Source: Lachnospiraceae bacterium KM106-2 (lineage in GTDB: Bacteria; Bacillota; Clostridia; Lachnospirales; Lachnospiraceae). Taken from it: 64,000 nucleotides of DNA. The DNA lies in assembly GCA_009731425.1 (NCBI GenBank), contig AP018794.1, positions 3,304,501 through 3,368,500 of the forward strand. The letters run 5' to 3'. The notes below the pieces were generated by a model. It was not told the origin of the DNA and did no database searches. It was given only the letters and a program-made list of their open reading frames with translations. Position 1 is the first letter of the stretch. Each line of letters begins with the position of its first letter. Shown here piece by piece: positions 17,912 through 26,959 of the stretch. Both the position numbers and the translations under genes were made by a program.

Positions 17912-18988
17912 ATGGTCTTACAATATAAATGTCCAGACTGTGGTGCTGACATGGAATATGACAGTAAAACAGGCATGCTGCAGTGTCCAAGCTGTGGTCA
18001 TTTGGATAATATCGAGAACTATAAAGATCCTAATTATAATCCTAAAGAAGATATTCCTGACTATGAAGAACATAAAGACAATACATCCTACTCTACTTAT
18101 GAAGATGATAACGCTAGGCAATATCAATGTCAGAATTGCGGTGCTACATTAATCACAACCAAAGATACTTCTGCAACAACCTGTAATTTTTGTGGATCAC
18201 CTATGATTCTGGGCGATCGTTTAAGCGGTAAACTTGCACCATCACATGTAATTCCATTTCAGATCAGTCGTCAAGAGGCAGAAGAAGGATTTCGCAAGTG
18301 GTGTAAGAAGGGTCTATTAACTCCAAAAGGGTTCATGTCTGCCGATCGAATCAAAAGTATCACCGGAATCTATGTCCCATTTTGGCTTTACGATCTCAAT
18401 GGCCGCGGCGATGCACACGCCATCTGTACCCGAACACGTCATTACTCCCAAGGTGACTACAACATAACAGAAACCAAATACTATGATGTCTATCGTCGGG
18501 TCAATGTATTTTATAACAAGGTACCATGTGATGCTTCTGAAAAGATGGATGATAAATTAATGGACAAATTAGAACCATTTAGCTATCAGGACCTTAAAGA
18601 ATTTAACACACCTTATTTAGCTGGTTACATAGCCGAAAAATATAACTACACTGACAAAGAACTCTTTCCAAGGGTTGAAGAGCGTGCCGAGACTTTTGTA
18701 TCTGATTATATCCGTGACACCATCATCGGTTATGACTCCATACGTTTTCAGCATAAAGACATTCAAATTCTACAACAAAATGCTGATTATTCTTTATTAC
18801 CTGTCTGGATGATCTGTTATGACTACCAACAAGGCGAGCACTCCTTTGCCATGAATGGACAGACCGGAAAGGTTGTCGGCAAGCCTCCGCTTAGTAAAGG
18901 TAAAATCGCTGCATGGTTTGGAGGATTATCTGCTGCAAGCCTGATCATTATGCAAATTATCACTTTCATTGTAGGAGGTGGCTTCTAA
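17912..18988 (+). CDS. YdjG-like zinc-ribbon membrane protein
   Basis: The 358-residue protein has two N-terminal zinc ribbons: CPDCGADMEYD...CPSCGH (about 7-30) and CQNCGATLITT...CNFCGS (about 71-94). A central beta-rich region follows, then one C-terminal membrane segment (about 334-354, AAWFGGLSAASLIIMQIITF). This is the B. subtilis YdjG arrangement. YdjG helps link PspA with a membrane complex of YdjH and YdjI. ATG at 17912 opens MVLQYKCPDCG. Its stop overlaps the next start as TAATG, so translation is coupled. Confidence 0.85.
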   Translation: MVLQYKCPDCGADMEYDSKTGMLQCPSCGHLDNIENYKDPNYNPKEDIPDYEEHKDNTSYSTYEDDNARQYQCQNCGATLITTKDTSATTCNFCGSPMILGDRLSGKLAPSHVIPFQISRQEAEEGFRKWCKKGLLTPKGFMSADRIKSITGIYVPFWLYDLNGRGDAHAICTRTRHYSQGDYNITETKYYDVYRRVNVFYNKVPCDASEKMDDKLMDKLEPFSYQDLKEFNTPYLAGYIAEKYNYTDKELFPRVEERAETFVSDYIRDTIIGYDSIRFQHKDIQILQQNADYSLLPVWMICYDYQQGEHSFAMNGQTGKVVGKPPLSKGKIAAWFGGLSAASLIIMQIITFIVGGGF

Positions 18989-19722
18989 TGAAACGTATTA
19001 AACTATTCCTTTTCCTTCTTGTTTTATTTATACTAGCTCCGTTTTTTAGCCAAAAGGTTTCCGCTTCTACAATAAAAATCGATGATCAAGCTTCCCTTTA
19101 TTCCGATAGCGATAAAGCAAACCTAGAAAAAACGCTTTCCTCGATAAGCAAGAATACAAATATGGCTATCATCATTGCTACAACAGATGATCTTAATGGT
19201 ATCACTCCATCTGAATATGCAGAGTCAATTGCCTCTAACATTAGTGAAACAGATAAATTTATTTTCTTTGTCAGTATGGATAATTCCAATCGTCGTATCC
19301 TAATCCAAGGTCACGGAAAAGCTGAGGATCTCTTAACTAGCAAACGATGTGATGAAGCTGCCAACGATGTGAAACAATATTTCACTGATCAGCAATATTA
19401 TAAAGGCACGGATCTTCTCTTATCAAAAATAGATACGTATCTTCATAAAAATCCAAAACTAGATGCAATCTACTTTCAGCTCTGGTTTCAGATTTTAGTA
19501 TCTCTCGCCATCGGTGCTGTGATCGTAATCATTATGGCCCTTTCAGCCGGTGGAAAAATGACTGCATTCCAAGGTGCCTACCTCGATAACAATGCTTCCC
19601 AAGTACTTGGACGCTATGACCACTATCTTCGTACAGAAGTTACTCGAACCAAACGAGAATCTTCCTCGAATGACAATAGTTCTGGATCAAGCGGACATTC
19701 AGAAGGTGGAAGTAGTTTTTAA
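18988..19722 (+). CDS. YdjH-like TPM-domain membrane protein
   Basis: The 244-residue protein starts with a signal-like segment (MKRIKLFLFLLVLFILAPFF, cleavage probably after VSA). A TPM domain of about 130 residues follows (LEKTLSSISKNTNMAIIIATTDD ... YYKGTDLLLSKID). Next is a membrane helix (about 165-185) and a Ser/Gly-rich tail ending HSEGGSSF, the typical end of TPM proteins. The start at 18988 overlaps the ydjG-like stop. The TPM domain would face outside. This is the YdjH equivalent by position. Confidence 0.85.
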   Translation: MKRIKLFLFLLVLFILAPFFSQKVSASTIKIDDQASLYSDSDKANLEKTLSSISKNTNMAIIIATTDDLNGITPSEYAESIASNISETDKFIFFVSMDNSNRRILIQGHGKAEDLLTSKRCDEAANDVKQYFTDQQYYKGTDLLLSKIDTYLHKNPKLDAIYFQLWFQILVSLAIGAVIVIIMALSAGGKMTAFQGAYLDNNASQVLGRYDHYLRTEVTRTKRESSSNDNSSGSSGHSEGGSSF

Positions 19723-19750
19723 TAATTAATTATATAAAGGAGATTATACT

Positions 19751-20746
19751 ATGGGTTTATTTTCAGGACAATTTGCAAATGTAGTTGAATGGGAAGAATT
19801 CCGCGATGACATGATCTTTTGGAAATGGTCAAATCGCGAGATTAAAAAAGGTAGTAAATTGGTCATTCGACCAGGACAAGATGCTATCTTTCTTAATAGC
19901 GGTCGTATTGAAGGAATCTTCAAAGATGATGGCGATTACGATATCGAATCACAGATCATTCCTTTCCTCTCAACACTAAAAGGTTTTAAATTCGGTTTTA
20001 ACAGCGGAATGCGTGCTGAAGTTCTCTTTGTAAACACAAAAGAATTCGTTGTTCGCTGGGGCACAAAAGGCCCTATTAACATCCCCAATCCATCCCTTCC
20101 CGGTGGAATGCCAATTCGTGCTAACGGAACCTTTTCTTTTAAGGTTAATGACTATATGACTCTTATTGATAAAGTAGCAGGTATCAAACAGCAATACTAT
20201 GTAGACAATGTAAAAGAACGTATTATGCCTCTCATTGATCAGCTTCTTATGAAATGGATCATGAAAGAAGGAAAAGATATGTTCAATCTGCAAGCAAATA
20301 CCTTCGATATTAGTAATGGTATCAAGGAAGATCTCGATATGCAGATTATCAATGACGGAATGACGATTACTGGTTTTAATATCATGAGCTTTAATTATCC
20401 TGAGAATATTCAGAAAATGATTGAGAAAACAGCTGGACAAAGTATGATCGGTGATGTCAATCGCTATTCTCAAGTAGAAATGGTTGATGGAATCGCTTCC
20501 GGCCGCGTTCAAGGCGGTGGCATGGCAAGTGATATGGCCGGTATGATGATGGGTGTTAATATGGCTAACCAAATGATGAATGGAATGAATCAATCCATGA
20601 ATCAACAACAGCCATATCAACCAAATGTACCTAACCAAGGCTCAGTGAATACTCAGCCTGCTGCCAAACCAAACTTCTGTCCGAACTGCGGGCAAAAAAC
20701 TGGCGCCGCTAATTTCTGTCCAAACTGTGGTCAGAAACTAATTTAA
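19751..20746 (+). CDS. YdjI-like SPFH-domain protein
   Basis: The 331-residue protein is a virion-core/SPFH-type protein. It starts MGLFSGQFANVVEWEEFRDD and continues FWKWSNREIKKGSKLVIRPG, as in YdjI. The SPFH domain covers roughly 20-230. A Met/Asn/Gln-rich linker follows, and two small zinc knuckles (FCPNCGQK, twice) end the protein. B. subtilis YdjI belongs to the complex that carries PspA to the membrane. GGAGATT lies 8-9 nt before ATG. Confidence 0.88.
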   Translation: MGLFSGQFANVVEWEEFRDDMIFWKWSNREIKKGSKLVIRPGQDAIFLNSGRIEGIFKDDGDYDIESQIIPFLSTLKGFKFGFNSGMRAEVLFVNTKEFVVRWGTKGPINIPNPSLPGGMPIRANGTFSFKVNDYMTLIDKVAGIKQQYYVDNVKERIMPLIDQLLMKWIMKEGKDMFNLQANTFDISNGIKEDLDMQIINDGMTITGFNIMSFNYPENIQKMIEKTAGQSMIGDVNRYSQVEMVDGIASGRVQGGGMASDMAGMMMGVNMANQMMNGMNQSMNQQQPYQPNVPNQGSVNTQPAAKPNFCPNCGQKTGAANFCPNCGQKLI

Positions 20747-20791
20747 TCTATAAAAAAGGCAACGCATCTACTGCGTTGCCTTTTTTATAGA
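20747..20791 (+). terminator. Bidirectional terminator between the ydjI-like gene and the Ig-like gene
   Basis: A near-perfect stem of about 20 bp (AAAAAAGGCAACGCA with TGCGTTGCCTTTTTT) has a 5-nt loop. T runs on both strands let it end the plus-strand psp operon and the convergent minus-strand gene at 20800. Confidence 0.93.
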
Positions 20792-20799
20792 TAATTTTA

Positions 20800-23700
20800 T
20801 TAATCATTATCGTAATTATCATAGTAAATATAAAGTGTATAACTATATCCATATACCTCATTCGTCATGTCGATATAACCATAGGAAGAAGTTTCACTAT
20901 TCCACTGTATATCATATGTTTTTCCATTAATAACGAGTGCATTTGGTCTTACCGCTTGTTCATTCATAGCTTCTAAGTAGATATCGCCATCACTATAGCA
21001 ACGGATATCGATTCCATCTATTAAACTAACCTCATCATAATCAACATAAGTTTTATAGATTTTACTGTATAACTCGATTAATTCATCTGTAACAGCCTCA
21101 ATTCTGCTTACTTCGCTTGATGCATTATTACAAAGACTCTTTGCTTCATCCACTTTATTCTGAAGTGCCTCTTTATTTAATGTGATTCTTGATAAAATAT
21201 CTTCTGCCTGATTAATCTCTGCACTACAGTTTCTAATAGCAATCTGACGTTTATCTAGACCTATAAATTGTTCACTTCCTGTAAAATAAGACATTTCATT
21301 TATTGTTTTAAATGTCTTTGTTACACTATCATAATCAAATACATGCCATAACGTTCCTTCCTGATTTGGCACATTATACGTACGGATTAGATTGTTTCCA
21401 TAGTATACCTGTACTTTCGCAGAAGAGTTCGCTAGTTGAGTACTACTACCTTCGCAAGATCGATTCGTGAAATCTCTTACATAGAAGTTATAATTTCCGC
21501 TTACTTCAAAGTAAATTGTAGTTGTTTCAGGTCCAACATATTCGGTATCATCTACATCTAATGCCGCATACGTAATCTGATTTCCATTAGCATCTTGTGC
21601 TACATATTCTTGATCGCCATAGTAAGTATGGAAATTATACATTCCTTCTGCTGTTGGTCCAGTCAAATGGGAATCAAGATCGCTAGGAGCTCCTGATGCT
21701 TCATCACCCCATGTTAATACGATACGCATCTGATTTGACTCTAATGCAGATAATACAACATCCTGTTCGATTGTCTGGCCAGCCTTCACGCGAACGATCA
21801 CAGATGTCAATGCATAGTTTGCTTGAGCACCATTTAACTGTCTTGTATCAATTGCCTGTATTGTATAATAACCTGCAGGGAGATTTTCAAATGAGTACTC
21901 ACCGTTATCATTTGTCATTACCTCTTGAACAACCGTACCTGTCTGTGTATCAATTCCTTCACGAATTCTTAATTTGATTCCAGATGAAAGTCCATCTAAG
22001 TTCTTAGCATCTCTAACTTTACCCGAAATGTTTCCATTACCAACTTCAGAAACATCAACCATATCCATTCTTAATGCAGTTACTTCTGAATTTGAATCGC
22101 TTAAAATAGATACTGTTTGTAACACTTTCTTTTTACCGTTAGCACTTGCCACTAAAATATAGTTACCAACTTTAATGTTATTAAATCCATACATACCTTC
22201 GCTATCAGTAGACGTACTACCTAAAGCGGTACCATAATAAGTGTCTACATTAGAAGGTGTAATTGTTGCATTGTATGGAAGTAAGTAAATAGATGCGCCT
22301 TGAATTGCTTCCTGTGTGTCAGCAACCTTTACAACACCATTTAATGTAACAGTAGGTAATTCTAATCCTGGATTACTTTCTGCCATAACAATTTGTTGAT
22401 CATTCGTATCTGTAATCGATACAGGAATTCTACCAATACCACTAACATTAGGAATATTAGCTGCTGAATTTACTGTAACTGTGGAATTTTCTCCACCTTT
22501 ATCTACGATAAAATTAAACTTTGCAGATGCTACAACTTTTGCCTCTTGTTTTGTCTGGAATGTAACATCTGAACTATTAATCTGAACATTAGAACTTAAT
22601 TTTGAACTACCTTGAATATTAACATTACTGCCTGTATTAATATTAACATTTACGTTTCCGGCATTATCTACAGTCACATTGCTTGCACCTGGATTTACAT
22701 TGATTGTAGCAGACGCATTATTTGATACAACAATTCTACCGTTTGCTGACATGAAATCAATGTTGTTTCCTGTCTGGTTTTCGTAATATGAATTTGTAGC
22801 GATTGCATAAATCTGAACTCTTGCAAAATTACCATTGTTAATTACATCTGCATTTGGTGCATTCACAACCAATGTTTTTGTTGCGTAATTTCCCTCTGGA
22901 ATTTTGAAATCTACTTTTTCATTTGTTTCAATTAAAATAGATTCTGCTAAGTTATTATTTAATGCACTTTCTAATTGTGCTTGTGTTGAAACTTTCTTCG
23001 TAGGGGCAACATTAATTCTACATGTTGCACTGACACCATTGTCTGCCTTTGCAGTGATATTAGCACTTCCTCCTGCATGAGCAGTTACAAGTCCATTACC
23101 ATCTACAGAAGCAACTGCTGCGTTATCGCTGCTCCAATGGATTGCTTTATTTGTAGCATTTTGTGGTTTTACAGATGCTGTTAACTGACATGTATCATCA
23201 AGAAACATTGCTTTCTCAGAAGCATTGATCGTTACTGAAGATACCGCTGTGGATGTAGCAGCTGCTTTTACTACCTTAACTGTAATAGTAGCCTTTTTAC
23301 CTGTTCCATCTTTCGTAACAACAGTTACTTTCGTACTTCCAACTTTAACAGCTTTGATCGTACCACTTTTAGAAACCTTTGCAATCTTTGAATTAGACGA
23401 TTTATATGTAAACGTCTTCACCGTTGCTTTCGTTGGTGTTACCTTAGCCTTGATCTTATATGTCGCACCTTTTTTCAACTGAATACTTTTCTTAGGTACC
23501 GTTACTTTCTTAACTGGAGTTCCTACACGAATTGTGCATTTTGCTTTTTTCTTTGTGCCAGAAACAGTTGCTGTAATTACCGCTGTTCCTTTTTTCTTCG
23601 CTGTAACCTTTCCGTTTTTAGAAACAGTAGCAACACTCTTTTTACTTGATTTAAAAACAACTTTCGCTTTCTTCTTATTCTTTACAGTTGCCTTTAATTT

Positions 23701-23850
23701 AAGCGTTTTCCCCTTCGCAAGTGTATAATTACTTTTATTCAATGTAATCGACACTTGTTTCTTTGTCGCTGCATTTGCTTGTGGTACATTCATGAACGTA
23801 ATACCAAAAACAAGTACAAATGCTAACAATAATGATACCCTCTTTTTCAC
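20800..23850 (-). CDS. Large secreted Ig-like (Big2) protein with carboxypeptidase-regulatory-like domains
   Basis: The 1016-residue protein starts at GTG 23850 (GGGAGG upstream). A Sec signal peptide (about 1-27, ending QANAA) is followed by three Big2 Ig-like repeats (about 30-110, 113-195, 202-283; S-K-N/G-K-V-T-A pattern). Next is an Asn/Val-rich, beta-solenoid-like stretch (about 285-480), two carboxypeptidase-regulatory-like domains (about 500-600 and 605-705; DSEGMYGFNNIKVGNY and NDNGEYSFENLPAGYY), a WGDEASGAPSDLDSHLTGP domain, a helical segment and a beta tail. No LPXTG or SLH anchor is seen. It is probably a surface or secreted adhesin or matrix protein; its ligand is unknown. Confidence 0.8.
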   Translation of the reverse strand: MKKRVSLLLAFVLVFGITFMNVPQANAATKKQVSITLNKSNYTLAKGKTLKLKATVKNKKKAKVVFKSSKKSVATVSKNGKVTAKKKGTAVITATVSGTKKKAKCTIRVGTPVKKVTVPKKSIQLKKGATYKIKAKVTPTKATVKTFTYKSSNSKIAKVSKSGTIKAVKVGSTKVTVVTKDGTGKKATITVKVVKAAATSTAVSSVTINASEKAMFLDDTCQLTASVKPQNATNKAIHWSSDNAAVASVDGNGLVTAHAGGSANITAKADNGVSATCRINVAPTKKVSTQAQLESALNNNLAESILIETNEKVDFKIPEGNYATKTLVVNAPNADVINNGNFARVQIYAIATNSYYENQTGNNIDFMSANGRIVVSNNASATINVNPGASNVTVDNAGNVNVNINTGSNVNIQGSSKLSSNVQINSSDVTFQTKQEAKVVASAKFNFIVDKGGENSTVTVNSAANIPNVSGIGRIPVSITDTNDQQIVMAESNPGLELPTVTLNGVVKVADTQEAIQGASIYLLPYNATITPSNVDTYYGTALGSTSTDSEGMYGFNNIKVGNYILVASANGKKKVLQTVSILSDSNSEVTALRMDMVDVSEVGNGNISGKVRDAKNLDGLSSGIKLRIREGIDTQTGTVVQEVMTNDNGEYSFENLPAGYYTIQAIDTRQLNGAQANYALTSVIVRVKAGQTIEQDVVLSALESNQMRIVLTWGDEASGAPSDLDSHLTGPTAEGMYNFHTYYGDQEYVAQDANGNQITYAALDVDDTEYVGPETTTIYFEVSGNYNFYVRDFTNRSCEGSSTQLANSSAKVQVYYGNNLIRTYNVPNQEGTLWHVFDYDSVTKTFKTINEMSYFTGSEQFIGLDKRQIAIRNCSAEINQAEDILSRITLNKEALQNKVDEAKSLCNNASSEVSRIEAVTDELIELYSKIYKTYVDYDEVSLIDGIDIRCYSDGDIYLEAMNEQAVRPNALVINGKTYDIQWNSETSSYGYIDMTNEVYGYSYTLYIYYDNYDND

Positions 23851-23890
23851 TATTGTTTTCCTCCCTTTATCTTTTGTTAATTAAAATACA

Positions 23891-23920
23891 ATTATATCAT
23901 ACTCATTCGACATCTCTCAA
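23891..23920 (-). promoter_or_regulatory. Promoter of the Ig-like gene
   Basis: TTGAGA (23915-23920) and TATAAT (23891-23896) with an 18-nt spacer on the minus strand. The -10 is preceded by TGA, an extended -10. Confidence 0.65.
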
Positions 23921-23935
23921 CAAAATTTTCAAATT

Positions 23936-23978
23936 AAAAATGACCTTTTATCGCAAATTACAATAAAAGGTCATTTTT
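23936..23978 (-). terminator. Terminator after the phosphosugar mutase
   Basis: AAAAATGACCTTTTAT pairs perfectly with ATAAAAGGTCATTTTT (16 bp), with an 11-nt loop and T-rich flanks on both strands. It ends the mutase gene (stop at 24004). Confidence 0.9.
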
Positions 23979-24003
23979 GTTATTTTCTTATATTTATTAC
24001 AAT

Positions 24004-25719
24004 CTATTGAACATCAAAAACAGGATCATTTTCAATTTTCTTTAATTTAGCTTCTGCATCTTCCTTTGAAGATCCTTTTACACCAAAGTAGAATTTGATC
24101 TTTGGTTCTGTACCAGAAGGTCTTACTGCACACCATGCATCGTCTGTTAATTCAAAGTATAATACATCTGAATTTGGAAGACCTGTTGGTGTTACATCAC
24201 CAGTCTTTAAGTCTGTGATCTTATCTGCTTTGTAATCTCTTACTTTAAGAACTTCGAGTCCGCCTAAAGTCTTAGGTGAGTTTGTACGATAGTTAGCCAT
24301 GATAGACTTAATCTTTTCAACACCATCTAATCCTTTTAATGTAACAGCTTTTAATCCTTCTTTAAAGTATCCATATTTCTCATATAGATGATTCATTTGT
24401 TCGTATAACGTGATTCCTTTTGATTTGTAGTAAGCTGCTGCTTCACAAAGTGCCATTACTGCAACAATAGCATCTTTATCTCTGGCATGAGTACCAATTA
24501 GGCAGCCATAGCTTTCTTCAAAACCAAATACATATTCGTTAGAACCAGTTTGTTCAAATAACTTGATCTGTTCACCGATGAATTTAAATCCAGTTAATAC
24601 TTCGATCAACTTAGCATTATATTCTTTCGCAATTTGATCAGACATGTTACCTGTAACGATTGTCTTAATTAATGCTGCATTTGATGGTAATACATTATGT
24701 GCTGCTTTTTGAGAGAATACATATTCAGCTAATAATGCACCAGACATATTACCTGTGAATAATACGAATTCGCCCTTTTCATCTCTTACACATACACCAA
24801 GACGATCTGCATCTGGATCTGTAGCAAGGATGATATCAGCATCTACTTTGTTAGCAAGTTCAATTGCTAATGTAAATACCTTTGGATCCTCTGGATTTGG
24901 ATAGCTTACTGTACTAAAATCCGAATCAGGTAATTCCTGTTGAGGAACTACATATACATTTTCAAAACCAATTTCTTTTAAGATACGACGAGCTGGGATG
25001 TTACCCGTTCCATGTAATGGAGTGTAAACGATCTTTAACTTCTTACCTTCTTCAGAAATAGGGTTAACTACTAACTTCTTAAGTTCTTCAATATAGCGGT
25101 CATCAACTTCTTTACCTACTACATTAAATAAACCAGCTTTCTTAGCTTCGTCTTTATCCATAGACTTAACTTCAGAAAAGCTTTCAATATGATTAACTTC
25201 TGCGATAATTTCTACATCTTTAGGTGCTGTTACTTGTGCGCCATCTTCCCAATATACTTTATATCCGTTATATTCAGGTGGATTATGACTAGCTGTTACC
25301 ACAATACCGGCAATACAACCTAATTCACGTACAGCAAATGATAATTCAGGTGTTGGTCTTAAGGACTCGAATATGTATGCCTTAATTCCATTTGCATTTA
25401 AGCATAACGCTGCTGCAGTTGCAAATTCAGGAGACATTCTTCTTGAGTCATATGCAATAGCAACGCCTTTATCTTGTCCGCCTTGCTTTTTAATATAATT
25501 AGCAAGTCCTTGTGTTGCTTTACCAACTGTATATATGTTCATTCTGTTTGTACCAGCGCCGATTACGCCTCTAAGTCCACCAGTACCGAATTCCAAACTA
25601 CGATAAAAACGGTCTTTAATTTCTGAATCATTTCCCTGGATATCTTTTAATTCCTGTTTTGTTGCTTCATCAAAACAGTCATCATTTAACCAAGCTTCAT
25701 ACTGTTTTAAATATTCCAT
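24004..25719 (-). CDS. pgcA: Phospho-sugar mutase (PgcA/phosphoglucomutase-like)
   Basis: The 571-residue enzyme belongs to the alpha-D-phosphohexomutases, which move phosphate between C1 and C6 of glucose or mannose. The four family motifs are visible: catalytic serine in VTASHNPPEYNGYK, metal loop DPDADRLGVC, sugar loop GFEESYGCLIG and phosphate loop RPSGTEPKIKFY. The length (about 570) and sequence match the long PgcA/YhxB-type mutases of Firmicutes. It is a single gene with a promoter and terminator. It would feed glucose-1-phosphate to glycogen or wall precursors; glgD is also in this window. Confidence 0.92.
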   Translation of the reverse strand: MEYLKQYEAWLNDDCFDEATKQELKDIQGNDSEIKDRFYRSLEFGTGGLRGVIGAGTNRMNIYTVGKATQGLANYIKKQGGQDKGVAIAYDSRRMSPEFATAAALCLNANGIKAYIFESLRPTPELSFAVRELGCIAGIVVTASHNPPEYNGYKVYWEDGAQVTAPKDVEIIAEVNHIESFSEVKSMDKDEAKKAGLFNVVGKEVDDRYIEELKKLVVNPISEEGKKLKIVYTPLHGTGNIPARRILKEIGFENVYVVPQQELPDSDFSTVSYPNPEDPKVFTLAIELANKVDADIILATDPDADRLGVCVRDEKGEFVLFTGNMSGALLAEYVFSQKAAHNVLPSNAALIKTIVTGNMSDQIAKEYNAKLIEVLTGFKFIGEQIKLFEQTGSNEYVFGFEESYGCLIGTHARDKDAIVAVMALCEAAAYYKSKGITLYEQMNHLYEKYGYFKEGLKAVTLKGLDGVEKIKSIMANYRTNSPKTLGGLEVLKVRDYKADKITDLKTGDVTPTGLPNSDVLYFELTDDAWCAVRPSGTEPKIKFYFGVKGSSKEDAEAKLKKIENDPVFDVQ

Positions 25720-25773
25720 CTTTTAATCTTCCTTCCTACACTTAATAGACAAATATCGGATTCCTTCATAACA

Positions 25774-25802
25774 ATTATAATCTACATCCCCTATAAATTC
25801 AA
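25774..25802 (-). promoter_or_regulatory. Promoter of the phosphosugar mutase gene
   Basis: TTGAAT (25797-25802) and TATAAT (25774-25779) are 17 nt apart on the minus strand, about 55 nt upstream of the mutase start. Confidence 0.7.
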
Positions 25803-25819
25803 CAAATTCCTATAATGCA

Positions 25820-25858
25820 ACAAACCCCGGCACTATTATACTAGTTACCGGGGTTTGT
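25820..25858 (-). terminator. Terminator hairpin after the aldolase gene
   Basis: ACAAACCCCGG pairs with CCGGGGTTTGT (11 bp) around a 17-nt loop, 30 nt past the aldolase stop. The T-run is weak, but the GC-rich stem is strong. It separates fba from pgcA. Confidence 0.75.
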
Positions 25859-25889
25859 CCGCTTTATGCTTTGTAGGTTATATATTTAA

Positions 25890-26753
25890 TTAAGCTCTGT
25901 TGATAGAACCGAATAATTCCATTTTTTCTTTTACAGTTGCTTTAATAGCGTCTGTACCTGGTGCTAATAACTTACGAGGGTCAAATCCTTTACCTTCTAA
26001 GTCTTTACCAGCTGTGATATATTCACGAGTAGCTTCTTGGAATGATAACTGACATTCAGTGTTAACATTGATCTTAGCTACACCTAAAGAGATAGCTTTT
26101 TTGATCATGTCAGCAGGGATACCAGTACCACCGTGAAGTACTAATGGCATATCTCCTGTTTTAGCTTGAACTGCATCTAAAGTTTCAAAGCTTAAACCTT
26201 CCCAGTTAGCTGGGTATTTACCATGAATGTTACCGATACCTGCTGCAAGCATTGTTACACCAAGGTCAGCGATTTGTTTACATTCATTAGGATCTGCGCA
26301 TTCACCTTTACCGATGACACCATCTTCTTCTCCACCGATTGAACCAACTTCAGCTTCGATAGAAAGACCTTTTTCGTTACAGATAGCAACTAATTCTTTT
26401 GTTTTTTCAATGTTTTCTGCGATTGGGTAATGAGAACCGTCGAACATTACTGAAGAGAATCCAGCTTCGATACATTTTTTAGCGCCTTCGTAGCTACCGT
26501 GATCTAAGTGAAGAGCAACTGGAACTGTGATGTTAAGTTCTTCTAACATACCATTAACCATTCCAACTACTGTTTTATATCCACACATATATTTTCCGGC
26601 ACCTTCAGAAACACCTAAAATAACTGGTGAATTCAATTCTTGAGCTGTTAATAAAATAGCCTTTGTCCATTCTAAGTTGTTAATGTTGAATTGACCTACA
26701 GCGTATTTTCCTGCTTTTGCTTTTGTAAGCATTTCTTTTGCTGATACTAACAT
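25890..26753 (-). CDS. fba: Class II fructose-1,6-bisphosphate aldolase
   Basis: The 287-residue enzyme splits fructose-1,6-bisphosphate into dihydroxyacetone phosphate and glyceraldehyde-3-phosphate. Zinc and catalytic residues are visible: HLDHGSYEGAKKCIEAGFSSVMFDGSH (catalytic Asp and first His), EAEVGSIGGEEDGV, GNIHGKY (His) and LVLHGGTGIP (His). Length and order fit class IIA/IIB aldolases of Firmicutes. It is monocistronic. A 18-nt dyad lies in its 5' region. Confidence 0.95.
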   Translation of the reverse strand: MLVSAKEMLTKAKAGKYAVGQFNINNLEWTKAILLTAQELNSPVILGVSEGAGKYMCGYKTVVGMVNGMLEELNITVPVALHLDHGSYEGAKKCIEAGFSSVMFDGSHYPIAENIEKTKELVAICNEKGLSIEAEVGSIGGEEDGVIGKGECADPNECKQIADLGVTMLAAGIGNIHGKYPANWEGLSFETLDAVQAKTGDMPLVLHGGTGIPADMIKKAISLGVAKINVNTECQLSFQEATREYITAGKDLEGKGFDPRKLLAPGTDAIKATVKEKMELFGSINRA

Positions 26754-26827
26754 TGTACGACCTCCATTTAACTATTGTTTATTAATAAAATCCCAATTAA
26801 GGTGATTTTTATCATTATAATAAACCA

Positions 26828-26845
26828 AATAACAACATTGTTATT
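26828..26845. promoter_or_regulatory. Dyad in the aldolase leader
   Basis: AATAACAA-CA-TTGTTATT is an 18-nt inverted repeat just downstream of a TATAAT (26861-26866) and about 75 nt before the fba start. Its position fits an operator. It does not clearly match a named regulator's site. Confidence 0.45.
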
Positions 26846-26860
26846 AATTTATCCGTTTGT

Positions 26861-26889
26861 ATTATAACCTATTTTATCTGAAAAAGGAA
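26861..26889 (-). promoter_or_regulatory. Possible promoter of fba
   Basis: A consensus TATAAT (26861-26866) is present on the minus strand. The -35 at 17 nt (TTCCTT) is weak, so only the -10 is firm. Confidence 0.4.
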
Positions 26890-26959
26890 TACTTAAATCT
26901 ATATAATAACATTTTTAGTTATTTTATCTTTATTTGTAAATTGCTACTAATTATTTACT

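Noticed and set aside
20800-23850. Anchored cell-wall protein
   Set aside because: No LPXTG motif, SLH domain or C-terminal hydrophobic tail is visible at the end (about residues 950-1016).
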